A stretch of 64,000 nucleotides of DNA from Daedaleopsis sinensis (Eukaryota; Basidiomycota; Agaricomycetes; Polyporales; Polyporaceae): positions 4,588,001 through 4,652,000 of the forward strand of contig CM066302.1 in the NCBI GenBank assembly GCA_033807695.1. The letters run 5' to 3'. The position numbers and the translations under genes are program-made. The notes beneath the pieces are model-generated. The model was not told the origin of the DNA. It searched no databases and saw only the letters and a program-made list of their open reading frames with translations. Below, piece after piece: positions 1 through 10,445 of the stretch. The stretch's first letter is position 1. Each line of letters begins with the position of its first letter.

Positions 1-1
1 T

Positions 2-61
2 CATTGCGACGTGGGACCTCTGACTGGTACAATGCGCAGTGGTGAAGAACTTACGCTCTGA
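2..61 (+). CDS. 3' end of an unknown small protein gene, cut by the window edge
   Basis: The first 20 codons read CDVGPLTGTMRSGEELTL and then stop (TGA). The same ending, CDVGPLTSAQHRYEALAL followed by a stop, closes the minus-strand reading frame at 38543..38899. Both copies lie about 0.5 kb upstream of a TM gene in the same orientation (TM1 here, TM4 there). Conservation of frame and stop between duplicates is the only evidence that this is coding; no family is recognised. It could also be a non-coding duplicated flank. Confidence 0.35.
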   Translation, partial: HCDVGPLTGTMRSGEELTL

Positions 62-534
62 GCTAGCCGCACGTGTCTCAGGCAGGACCGAACCGCCGGA
101 TAAGTGAGTACCTGCCATGATCATGCTTCGGACACCGCAACACGCTCACCGTGCGATGATTTCACACCACGAGAGGCATCCTGTGTGCATTTCCAATCAC
201 AAGTACCGCGTTCCATACAGGAACGACCAAGAGTTGAGCATCTATGAGTCCGAGCTTGACCCTTAACCTATCAACGGGTGACCGTCAGACCTAGCTCTAC
301 CCCGGCGTCGGCGCACATCGTCATTCTTGCATGTGGCCAACCATCTGTTAGATGCCAGACGGATGCAACGGTGCGCTGCGAACGAGATAGGAAGACAGTG
401 TTGTAATAAGGTGGTGCTATGTATACAACTGCCGGTAAGCTTACTCCCTCTCCACTCTCTACCCCCTGGACTACACTGATATTGAGCTAGCTCACTTGTC
501 GCTCTGAGGTCTTCGCTCACCTGGAGCTCTTTCA
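62..534 (+). other. Duplicated upstream region of TM1
   Basis: No gene is seen. Several stretches match, in inverted orientation, the region upstream of TM4 (38068..38540), for example CATGCTTCGGACACCGCAAC near 122 and CTGGAGCTCTTT just before the TM1 start codon. It is therefore part of an old duplication that carried TM1/TM4 and the gene upstream. Confidence 0.6.
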
Positions 535-1883
535 ATGTCGTCGCCACCGGAAGAAATTCCTAACAATGACCCACGGGTGCAATATCAGGGAGGTTGGGTG
601 CATAACGTAGTAGTCAATGGGCAAGGACCATTCTCAAACGCCACAGGTCCTGATGCAGAAGCAATCCTTTTATTTAGTGGTAAGTTCTCAAACTTCACTT
701 TATCGACGGATGTATGACGACCGCATTAGGTACAGGAATAACAGTTGTCCTCGCGCAGCCAGTGGGCTCGTCGGGCACATGTATGCAGTGCAGTGTTGAC
801 CGCACTCCGGTACCTCAACAATCTGGTTCCGCCGTGTTCTGCTCAGTCACGGGCCTGCAACAGAGCAATCATTTTCTCGAGCTCTCTTGTGATCAGACCA
901 CCGCGGGGCAGTCACAGGAGTTGATACTCGACCATTTCCTGGTGAATCCATCTGCACCTCCCCCGATTCATTCGCAGACTTCGACATCGGCGACCCCGAC
1001 TCAATCATCCTCTACTCCAAATTCCGTGATCTCGTCAACCCCGATTCAAATCAGTAGTTCAACTTCGCTCTCGACGCCCTTGAGCTTGACTCGCGCTGGT
1101 CCGTCAACGAATTCATCATCGGAACGGTCTAATCTCTCCAATACCACGACAAGGGGGAGTAGCACGGACCTCTCATCAGATCTTCCTGGGAGTCGTACTC
1201 TTACATCAGATACTCCGTCACACAATGGGATGACCAGCAGCACAGGAACCTCCGTCGCCGCTTCATCTCTCTCCACAACCCCCAATCTCGACCTCCCATC
1301 TCCTACATCTCTCTCGCCGGGCTTAGCCCCGCATCCCCTTCGCATGCATATCGGAGAAATCGCCGGGGCCACCGTCGGTGTGCTCGTGCTGTTACTGCTC
1401 CTGTTACTCATCATTTTCCGTAGACGCATCCAAGCCTTCCTTCCCTTCTTCCGCCCAAGGCGCTCTCTCAGCGTTATTTCCCGAAGCACCCCCGTCGGGG
1501 TCGTGCTGCCGCAGTCATCCATTATCCAACCGTCACTGGACGATCCCGAGTCCTCTCCCACTGGTGCCGAGCTCTGTACGACGGCGGGTCGCACAACACG
1601 AGCCTCGTTCGCCTCTCAGAAGTACACACCACCAACGCAAGACAAGGGAGAAGCTCGGGGAGAAGGTCCTTCTCAGCACCGGTACTCGACCGCGGCTTCC
1701 GCTCCGGACCGCGCAGTCTCGGAGGAAGACTATCTCGTCGACCACAGACTGACGCCTGTAGTCGTGTACGAGGTGGATAGCGGTGTCCGCCTCGCCGGTG
1801 GTCCTCCGGAGGAGCGCCGTCTCAATGGTGCAGGTGGAGAGCGGATGTACCTGACGCTTCCGCCGCCGTACCAGCAGTTCTGA
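535..1883 (+). CDS. Single-pass Ser/Thr-rich membrane protein (TM1) with PPPY tail
   Basis: Two exons, 535..679 and 730..1883, with a 50-nt intron (GTAAGT...TTAG), give 432 residues. Without splicing the frame stops at a TGA inside the intron. The N-terminal ~110 residues resemble the beta-sandwich ectodomain common in agaricomycete membrane proteins (RVQYQGGW, then FSGTGITVV at the splice junction, then paired cysteines CMQC). A long Ser/Thr/Pro stalk follows, then a transmembrane helix at about residues 258-280 and a basic stop-transfer segment (FRRRIQ). The cytoplasmic tail contains GVRLAGGPPEE and ends LTLPPPYQQF, a PPxY motif. No N-terminal signal peptide is seen, so it is probably N-out with the helix as signal anchor. 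Ectodomain, stalk and helix match TM4 (36521..38067); the tail matches TM2 (10926..12326). Ligand and function are unknown; a cell-surface sensor or wall anchor is inference. Confidence 0.8.
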
Positions 1884-3080
1884 GCTTCTCTGGCTACGGG
1901 CAGGAGGTGGACATGATGCACGCGTCTGAAGAAGCCGGACCGTTAGATACTCGTTAACCAACACCGTTATTCCACATGCACTTCCTCTCGACAAAGAGTG
2001 CACTACGACTCGAACGCCTCCGGCCGGCCGGCCGGCAAGCATTTGCTACAGCTATCTTGTGGCGATTACACACCACCGTAGGAGCTTGTGGTCGAACATT
2101 TCCTAGTTCACACGACGCTCGCTCTGCGCGAACTTCTCGGACCTCTTCAACACCCACTCAGTCATCTCCCGTCATCATTCGTCTAAGCACCCCAGTCAAA
2201 CGTGGACAACTTCGCTCTTGTCGCTGTTGAGTACGTCCTAACATTACTAATATCCCACGACGGTCGCGACGATGGCGTTTGGTAGCAGTGTCACTGCCGG
2301 GGCTCCAATGGCGCACGCAGCAAGCTTGGCGCCTAAAAGTCGTTGGCTCACGACCACGACCATCTCCTCCCCGCCCCTCACTTTGTGCTTTCCTCCTCTT
2401 CAGGATGCTCTCTGCGCGTATGGAAGACGGGAATACAGGTTCTTCTAGTCCACGCGACGATCAACCATCTTCGTCGCACCAGCTCGACACGATCCCCAGC
2501 AATGCTGCCACTTCGACCCAGTCCCGTCGCCCAGGGCTACAAGAGGTTGCGACCGCCCAAAGTTTGGAACAACAGCTCCGCCTCCGAGCGCTTGGGTGTA
2601 GGCAAATCCTTGCTTTGCACTTGAAGCTTGAAGGTCCATGCCGTCTCTACTAGAGAGCGCATTGCTCTAAGGCTTGGCATGACGGGGTGAGCGTCTCATT
2701 CTACAGCAGCGACGCGGTCGCCAAAACGTGTGCGTACCCTCTTATATGCGTGCTTCTGGATTTTTAGCAGCTAAATAAATCTCCTAGGCTGCCGAGGAAG
2801 AGCTCTCCCAACCTTCAGCTTCAACAAGGGCGGTCAAAGCTGCCCGAGTCGAGTCGCCTAAGGCGGGAGCCTCCATCTCCTCTCCAACTCCCAACGCGTT
2901 CTCTCTGTCCTCACGAAGACCTCTTCCTCCTCCTGTCCCTTTCAGTCGTCTCCTGGCTATTCGTCGCAGCGCAACTCGTCCATCGGAACCGACCGTCCAT
3001 GCGACGCCCGGACCCTCCCCTGTTAAGGTCTCGTTAAGCCCACAATCGTCCCATAAACCTGCCCGAGTCGAGTCGCATAA
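1884..3080 (+). other. Intergenic / unresolved 5' part of the first BTB gene
   Basis: No complete gene is seen. A Ser-rich reading frame at about 2405..2653 (MEDGNTGSSSPRDDQPSSS) could be a first exon of the BTB gene that follows, since its relatives have disordered Ser-rich N-termini. An imperfect direct repeat of period about 219 nt starts at 2841 and again at 3060 (both GCCCGAGTCGAGTCGC). It is a multiple of three and may be an expansion of the disordered segment. The second copy is out of frame with the BTB exon. Confidence 0.4.
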
Positions 3081-3748
3081 GACGGGTACCTCTATTCCTC
3101 TCCTACCCCTGGCAAGGCTTCCTCTCTGTCGTCACAAGGAGCTCATCCTCCTGCCGTGCCCAATGTAATTGCGCCGAAGGCCAACCCGGCCCAGCAGAAC
3201 AGCATACAGCCTATCAGTCACCCCTCATCCACAAATCTGTCGAGTGGTACTATGATCCCTGTAGAGTCTCGCTCCTCAGACTTCTGGTACTCAGATGGCA
3301 ACGTCGTCATCTCCGTGGAAGGGACGTACTTCAAGCTCACTCGCTCGCGTCTCGAGCGGCACTGCGACTTCGTCCGGACGTTCGGCGATGGCGTGACGAA
3401 TCCCGCACAACCGCCGCAAGCCGAACGATGCCCCGTGTACGCCCTCACCGGTCTGTCCCTCTACGACTTCACGACGTTTCTCCGGTATCTCGAGCTGTCA
3501 GGGTGCGTACATCGATGCTCACCTCCTTGGTGTTCCCTCATTGACGACCGCATAGCGTTTTCGTTCATGACGCTTCGAAGGACGTCGCGACGTCGCTTTT
3601 AGCCGCTGCACACTTCCTCTCCTGCAAACTCATCTTCGACCTCGCGGAGAAACAGCTCGTGGGCTCCTGGTCCTCATCACTCCCGCCCACTGCAGTCGGT
3701 CCGCCGCCACCGTCCTATGTCGACGCACTCGACAATATGTTCCTATAG
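3081..3748 (+). pseudogene. BTB/POZ-domain gene, truncated at the 3' end (BTB1)
   Basis: Exon 3081..3502 encodes a Ser/Pro-rich lead and then a BTB core: SDFWYSDGNVVISVEGTYFK, then RSRLERHCDF, ending LRYLELSG. A 53-nt intron (3503..3555, GTGCGT...ATAG) leads to exon 3556..3748, ASKDVATSLL...HFLSCKLIFDLAEKQLVG, which breaks off as PSYVDALDNMFL plus TAG. In BTB2 the matching point reads PSYQPALDILSLAR and continues for about 150 residues. The C-terminal half is therefore missing here, replaced by the tail of the convergent gene. BTB proteins of this type are thought to be cullin-3 adaptors; this copy is probably non-functional or a short BTB-only protein. No in-frame ATG is visible before the BTB core in the last open stretch, so the 5' end is unresolved. 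Confidence 0.7.
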
Positions 3749-5244
3749 TACAAGTATCTCGCCGAGCAGTACCCACCATTCGCTTCTCGCCACGTCCCAT
3801 GCACGCACGCGGTCCGCGCTGCACGCCTCGCACAGCTTCCCCAAGTTCGCGAGGCTCCGAATCCTACTCTGTACCTCGTCCACCGCGCGCAGAGGGTCCC
3901 GCGTCTCGCCCATCGCGAACTCCCCAAAATCCGCCATCCACGCGCGCTGCCGGGCCTCGCCTGGGGGCCCACGGCCCACACACCCAGGCCCGGGCTGGCA
4001 TGCACTGGTGGGGGGCGGGGTCATGACGAGCACGCGCCACTTCTCCTGCAGGCCCGCACGCGCGCGGTGCAGGCGCACGAGCTCCGCATCGAAGATGTGC
4101 ACGGCGCCGCGGTCTGCGCCCGCGACGTCCGACCAGAAGGCGTCGTTCGCGATGAGCTCGTACAGCGCGCGCTTGACGGGCGCGGTGAGGGTGTACCGGC
4201 GTGCGAGGGAGAGAATGTCGAGTGCGGGCTGGTAGGAGGGCAGGGGAAAGTCGGCGGCGGTGGGCGGGTGCTCGGACGGCCATGGATCGGTGAGCTGCTT
4301 GGCGGCGATGTCGAAGACTACCTTGCAAGACAGGAAGTGAGCGGCGGTGAGCAGGGATGTGGCGAGGTCTTTGGAGGCGTTGAGCAAGGACTCTCTGGTA
4401 CATGGGTCGGACGTCAGCGCGCGGATTAGAAGACAAGAAAGGAAGAACAGCGGGCGCACGCACCCTGGCAGCTCGAGGTATCGAAGGAGCGCGGTGAAAT
4501 CACGGAGAGAGATTCCAGAGAGGGTGTAGATGGGACACCCTTCGGCATGGGGCTTTGCAGCAGAGGCCTCGCTGAACGTTCGGGCAAAATACTCGCAGTG
4601 CCGCTCGAGACGAGAACCGAGGAGCTTGAAATAAGTGCATTCTACTTTGAGGATAATGTTGCCGTCCGGGTACCAGAAGTCCACAAAGCGTAGAGAGATG
4701 GGGATCGTGTTCGAAGAGGACTGGCTGATAGAAGCGGGCTTACGGGTATATTGTCGGATCACGGACGACCGAGAGGTGTCCATAGATGTGTTGACTGTGT
4801 CATTTGCGATAGGAGACTGTGATTGAAGAATGGATGTAGGGCGAGGCAGAGACACAGACGGAGCGGGCACAGAATTATTCTCGGTCTGGCGCGACGTGGA
4901 GGACTTGGAGGGCAATGCAGCAGGAGAACTCTCGTCTGAGACGGGACGACGTGATGCTGGTCGAGATGAAGACTCAACAAATCGCACCGTGCTCTGTGAC
5001 GATTGACGGGCCTTTGGTCGCATCCCGGGTTTCACTCCACTCCGTGCTGCTGAAGCCGAACGATGCCCATCTGTAGACGCAGTAGCTTGTGACGGATCGA
5101 CACTTGCATGAGGAGTTGTGAGGGTCGAAGGATGCGCCTCGTCGTGACGAGATCGAGGGCGTGTTTTTGATACTCCGGGGGTGATCGGCTTCGAGACATG
5201 AGCATGCTTGTGAGGCTTGTGAGCGGCGGTCTCTTTGTCATGTT
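3743..5244 (-). CDS. BTB/POZ-domain protein (BTB2), apparently intact
   Basis: The reading frame is open from a probable splice acceptor at 5244 down to TAG at 3745..3743; the first in-frame ATG is at 5023. A likely intron at 4463..4395 (69 nt, GTGCGT...CCAG, a multiple of three) leaves P-G-E-S-L-L-N-A-S across the junction. After a Ser/Pro-rich N-terminus comes the BTB fold (FVDFWYPDGNIILKVE, SRLERHCEYFARTF, GCPIYTLSGISLRDF). A helical C-terminal half follows with PSYQPALDILSLARRY, the FAMGETRDPLRAVDEVQSR segment and two Cys pairs (CQPGPGC, CEAC). In the family this architecture is taken as a ubiquitin-ligase adaptor; no substrate is known. It is convergent with BTB1 and overlaps it by 6 bp at the stop codons. 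An additional 5' exon is likely. Confidence 0.75.
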
Positions 5245-5833
5245 CTGCCCGACCACTCTACGCGATATCAGCATGCTTTAGAGTCAACATTGGCACACAG
5301 AAGATACGCACACGCTTTTTGCCCTTCATAAGGTCATATACACGCCTGGGCTCCCTACATACCCAGCAGAGGTATACTCTATGCACATTGAGAAGTAACG
5401 AGGGAGGACTCACTCGTCCATCTCCTCCTGGTCGTTGTGGGCTCGGTCGTAACGCTGACTGGAACGCAAGGTTCTAGATTGCGGCTCCATAAATTTGACC
5501 AAGGCGGCTGGGGGACAGGACTATCTGGATGAATTATTGCGGTGGACGAGCAAAGGTGTTGGGGAAGGTGGTGTTGGAAGAGTCTGAGGATGGTTGCGGC
5601 CAAGGTCATTCAAGTTTTTCGCCGGTGCGGCGGCCCGGCCGGCACCGGTGCGGAAGCGCTTAACGATTTAGAGAGTTGTGACCAGGTTGTGACAGTCACT
5701 GCAGCCTTGTGTCCTTCTTCCTTCAACTTCTCCGAGTCCGCCTCACGGTTGTCCTCGTCCAGCTGGTTGGCTCGTCGGGCACACGGTACCGTGTAGCCTG
5801 ATAGACCTGCGTCCACGTCGTATCCTTTAAACA
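5245..5833. other. Divergent intergenic region between two BTB genes
   Basis: This stretch separates the 5' ends of BTB2 (minus) and BTB3 (plus). It probably holds a short 5' exon of BTB2, for example ATGGACGA followed by GTGAGT on the minus strand near 5415, and both promoters. No TATA box or conserved motif stands out. Confidence 0.4.
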
Positions 5834-7361
5834 ATGTCAAAACACGTAAGCTGCGACTGGCTTATGAACTTATTGCTGATATCCACTGATATGCAGACTG
5901 ATCTTGAGGAGTCGGAGGAGTCTCAGTCCCCCAACAAACGCAGAAGGGTCGTCGGCGACTCGGAGGGCCTCGAGGCGGTCCTCGAGGCGATGCAGCCCAC
6001 ACAACAATCCTCCGATTCCGAGTTAGGCTCTCAGAATCTAGAGTCTAGCTCTGAGTCGGAGCGGCGGCGTCAACTCGCTTTCAAGCGTAGTCTACTATGG
6101 AAGACAGATGAACGTGCTGCTCGTCGCGCCACCGCCGGTACCGCTTTGGACACGTCCTCCTCCCAGCACTCAACCCCCTTGGCCCGTAACACGCAGCCAC
6201 ACAATACGGTCCCTCATTTGGCCTCTCCCCTAGTGCAGACCGTTCCCACGCAGTCGGCCTCCCGAGTTGCTACCACCACGGCTAGAAAGACTTCCCAAAT
6301 CCAAAGTACGTATCCCAACACGTCCTCGAGCTCTACCGGCGCATCAACCCCATTGGCGGCAAGACCGGAGATGGAGTCGGCCGCTGCGTCCCAGACAAGG
6401 AAGCAGTGCGCGACTATTCCCGTCAGCTCGTGCTCTGTAAATTTCGGTATCCGGACGGCAATCTGATCGTCCGAGTGGAGGACACGTACTTCAAGCTTTT
6501 CTGTTCGCGGCTCGAGCACTACTGCAAGTTTTTCTTACCTGAGAAGCTCGTCAGCAACGGCGTCTTCGCTTCAGCCCAGGAGGTGGACCGTGACGGAGTC
6601 CCTGTCTACACGATCGAAGAACTGTCTTCTACGGACTTCACCAAATTCCTCAGGTATCTTGAGTACCCCTGGTTCGTATATATGTCTGCACATGCACCGT
6701 ACTCGGTTGCTGACGATTGATTCGAAATCAGCGAGTCCGTCTCAAGCGCGACAAAGGACGTCGCAATGGCCCTCCTGGCCACCTCCCACCGCCTCTCTTG
6801 CAAGCTCATCTTCGACCTTGCCGAGAAGAAGCTCGTCGGTCCCTGCCACCCCCAACTGCATCCAATCCAGCTCCAACCTCCTATCAACCCGCGCTCGACA
6901 TCCTGTCCCTGGCACGCCAATACAAATTCACCACCCCCGTCAAGCGTGCGCAGTACGAACTCCTCGCGAGCAACGCGTTGTGGATTGACGTCGCAGGCAC
7001 CAACCGCGATGCGATAAACTTGAAGGTGTCGGACACAGAGCTGCTGCGTCTTCACTGCGCGCGTTCTGCGCTCCAGGAGAAGTTGCGCGTGCTTGTCATG
7101 AAGGCTCCGAGCGAGCCGTGTGAGGTATGCTTGTGCACTGCTGAGGCGAGGGAGCGCATGTGGATGACGCGGTTTGCGCCTTACGCTACCGTGGAGACCG
7201 CAGATGTGTTCGGCGCGATAGACGGCGTGCAGGAGAGGATCAGAGAGCTGAGTAGACCGAAGGGTTGGTGGTGCGATCAGTGCGTGCAGAGGTGCGTGGA
7301 TGTGTGGGACGAAGCGCGTGTTGAGTGGTGGAAGCAGCTGGATATACTTCTCGCACTGTGA
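5834..7361 (+). pseudogene. BTB/POZ-domain gene with one frameshift (BTB3)
   Basis: Spliced reading: 5834..5845 (MSKH), 5897..6305, 6395..6671, 6732..7361, with introns of 51, 89 and 60 nt and standard borders. The N-terminus is acidic and contains a basic patch NKRRRVVG. The BTB core reads KFRYPDGNLIVRVEDTYFKL, SRLEHYCKF, YTIEELSSTDFTKFLRYLEY. The next exon starts in frame (SATKDVAMALLATSHRLSCK...FDLAEKKLVG), but the homologous continuation TSYQPALDILSLARQYKF lies in another frame. The switch falls at a run of five C residues (6849..6853). Past that point the frame is open to the stop and keeps the Cys pairs CEVCLC and CDQC. One net base change would restore it, so this is either a young pseudogene or an assembly error in the homopolymer. 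Confidence 0.7.
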
Positions 7362-7638
7362 AGCATACATTCGCCCCGGTACACGTATGCACGACGTCTA
7401 CTATGCAGTATGTAGGGAGGTGGTGATGGTGAAGACTCGAGACCCGATTCGGGAGGTCGGTGCGTTGCAGAGCCGGGCTAGGGACTCAGCGCTCTGCGCT
7501 GAAGGGATCGGTGTGACCCGTGCATCGAACGTCGGGTGCACCGGTTGGGAGAGGTGCGGAGAGAATGGTGGGAGAAATCGTGCTATTTAGCCCTTCTTGA
7601 TACTGCAATCCCAATGACATTGAGCACCTTACCCATCT

Positions 7639-10225
7639 TTACATCGGATCGGTGAGGCTGCGTTCCGTCAAGTACTCCATCTCTTTACCCCGATACGTAT
7701 CGAGCGTGATACTGAGTCTGAGAGCGCCTTCCGAATCGTTGAAGGTGAGCAGGTTCGGGGACGTCGTCGTGTACCGCGGCCAGTGGGCTGCGCCGTCCGT
7801 GTTCGGGTCGAGCGTGGCGGCGAAGCGGATGAGGTAGTCGCCCATGTCTCCCCCACCAAACACGTTCGCGAGCTCCGTTCCGTGCGCCTGCGTAATGCGT
7901 CGTCAGTGTGCGTTTGCCAGATTCTGCCAGGCTCGCTGAGATTCGGGACGTACAGCACCCAGCCCCTCCACTCGGTTCATGTCGCTCACTAGCATGATAT
8001 ACGCGTGAGCAGTGAGCATTGGATGTTCGTACGGAGCAGGACGTACGATACGAGTACACGGGCTGCCGGCTGGAGAGCGTCCGCACGAAGAGACGGCGGG
8101 GGGCCTGCTGGAACAGGTCTCCCTGGAGCGCCGCCATGCGCTTGTACTGCGGCGAGTACGCGAACGCACCGCCCGTCCCGAACGGCGAGCCCGTTGCCGG
8201 GTCCGAGGGGTACAGATCTAGGAGTCTTGCGACGGCCTGCCGGGAGGTGTTCACGTAGAAGTTCGAGTTGAGGTAGTCGAGGAACTCGAGATCGGTTCTA
8301 GATGACCCAATTAGCAGAACCGTCTCGCGGAGTATAGGACGTGACGGATGGGATCAAGCTATGCTGGCTGCTGCTCACGTTAAATTCAGAGTCGGAAACG
8401 AGAATGCGGTCCCTTCGTCCCTGTCATTGCCTAGGTCGTGTAAGCGAGAGAACCTGAGATGCGAAGTAACGCAGAACACTCACCGATGACTATCGAGGTT
8501 CTTGCGACCTTGCCTGTCAGGAGGGCGCGCTCGGGTGGCTCTGCAACAAACACGCCGTCGGCCCTTGGGAACCATGGACCGTTGAACTGCTGCTCATCGC
8601 ACCTCCTTGAGTATTCGTGGTCGTGTCTTGAGCAAGGAGTGAAGCTCGCTCACCTTGAAGCCGTTGAGAGCGGCGACCTTATCCATTGCCATCACTAGAG
8701 CGTCCGCCGGGACCGTTCGGAGGCAGCCGAGTGTATCGGACGCATTCGAACACCCGGTATCCTGGACAATGGTGTCGTACGTCGACTGCATGTACGGGTT
8801 GTCGATGAACCCTGTCGGTCGTGTCGCGCCGGACTCGATGAAGCCTGCACGGAAGAGCCCGTGTGGGTTGCCGTCGTCTGAGAGCATGTGCAGCGCGACC
8901 GAGTTCGCCCCTGCGCTCTCGCCCCATCTGTAATCCCGGACAGCGTCAGTAGATGTTGAGGCCTAGGGCTGAGAGGAGCAAGGAAAGTGCACGCTCACAT
9001 CATCACTTTGCGCGGGTCTCCGCCAAATGCGGAGATGTATTTCTGTATCCACCGGAGGGCCTCTCGCTCTGCAGGGATACGACTTAGCTTCAACCTCGTA
9101 GCACGGCGCGGGAAGCAACGGAGTGTGCGTACGGTCGTGCATGCCGAGATTCCCCACCTTGGCCTCCTTAACTTCGCGACCGCCGAGGAATCCGAACGCT
9201 ACGAGGAGACGTAGCTGTCGTTAGCTCGCAGTAGCCTTGATCAGTCGTCCCAGGCTCACCTGCAAGTCTAGATACAATGTCCATGCGTGGGCGGTGTATC
9301 CGGGTGCTGTACGTGGTCGCATATACTCACCTGTAGTTCATCGAAACGTAGATGACCGGGTGACCGATCTGCATTGATCTGGCTACGATGACTTCTCCGG
9401 GTCGTCTGAGAGATCCGCGTCAGAGCCGTGAACATGAAACGACCACGACGTGGAACTATAGCTTGACTTGCACTATGTTTGATCCGGATGAGAAGCCACC
9501 TAGAAATCCATCGTCAGTGCTACTGAGCGACAATGACGTGATTTCAAGGTCAACCTCCATATATCCACTACGGCAGGCAACGGGAACGGATTAGCTTCAT
9601 ACAGTATATATACTCGAGCTTCTTCGTTGCTCACTACTGCTATTGGAAGCTTTGAGTATGCGGTCGCATTCGCCGGGACGATGACGTTGAGGTTGAGGCC
9701 TGAAGCAAACATCAACGACAATATGTGGAAACGAACGAGTCATTCCAGTCTGAGGGTGATAGACCGCACAATCTTCGCTCTGAGGGAGGTCGGGGACGCT
9801 GTCCAGCGCTGGAAGATACCCTGCGGCTGCAGAGGGTACGTTACCGGGCACGGAGGGAGGCGGAGAGGTTTGCTGGATGCATTGGTTCCCGAAGACTGTC
9901 GCGTGGATCACGCCGGTGTATGAGACGACGGGCTTGGGGAGGCGGAGGCGGAGGTCCCCGACGCTGCACGCCAAGAACGATTGTCGTAGTGAGCAATGTC
10001 TACGCTCGTGGGCGGTGCTCGTGCAGATGATGCTTACGGTGGTCGAGCGAATGGTATACCGAGGAACTGGTTCACTGTCCCATTGGCCTTTCCGATGACG
10101 ATGGCGTTGTCCAACACGACAGTAGGCAGGGATTGTTCCGGTGGAACCTTCACTGTGGCTGCGAGCACGAAGCGGCCCAGAAGGGCGGCCAGAGTGAGCA
10201 CAAGCGGATGAAGAAATCGAGACAT
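7639..10225 (-). CDS. Secreted type-B carboxylesterase/lipase (alpha/beta hydrolase)
   Basis: The start at 10225 gives a signal peptide (MSRFLHPLVLTLAALLGRFVLA). The first exon ends FLGIPFARPP, a hallmark of the carboxylesterase type B family. Later exons give VGDLRLRLPKP, SEDCLNLNVIVPA, the oxyanion-hole segment VWIYGGGF, GHPVIYVSMNYR, FGFLGG, GNLGMHDQREALRWIQKY, then FGGDPRKVMIWGESAGANS with the nucleophile Ser in GESAG. The last exon carries AHGTELANVFG, whose His fits the catalytic His, and ends NLLTFNDSEGALRLSI...TDPM and a stop. At least eleven exons with introns of about 50-75 nt are needed; part of the VWIYGG segment is a 13-nt exon. The enzyme should hydrolyse ester bonds outside the cell; the substrate (lipid, sterol or hemicellulose ester) cannot be told. 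I did not fix every splice site, nor the catalytic acid. Confidence 0.88.
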
Positions 10226-10274
10226 CCTGTCGACTGCTCGATAGGAGGAGCGGACAGCCTGCAGCGAGTGAGTG

Positions 10275-10280
10275 TTTATA
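10275..10280 (-). promoter_or_regulatory. TATA box of the carboxylesterase gene
   Basis: On the minus strand the sequence CATATAAACAC lies about 50 bp upstream of the ATG at 10225. Position and match are good for a TATA element, and the 5' UTR would then be very short. Confidence 0.45.
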
Positions 10281-10445
10281 TGGATGTGCAGAGCTTCTGA
10301 AGAAGGGAACGTCGCACTCTTCCATGGTCTGCGAGTTAAACATAGAAGCGGTGACGGAGAGCCGTATGCGCACCTGACTCGATGGGCAGAAAGCCGCAAT
10401 CACCGCATATGGTCGCAGTACCGATTCTTGGAGCTCTTGTAGGTG

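Noticed and set aside
263..547. Minus-strand frame (94 codons) that resembles the plus-strand frame at 38046..38345
   Set aside because: The likeness follows from the duplicated upstream DNA of TM1/TM4. It has no domain, and it overlaps the TM start region in antisense.
1046..1594. 182-codon antisense frame in TM1
   Set aside because: Shadow of a Ser/Thr-rich GC-biased coding strand; no domain.
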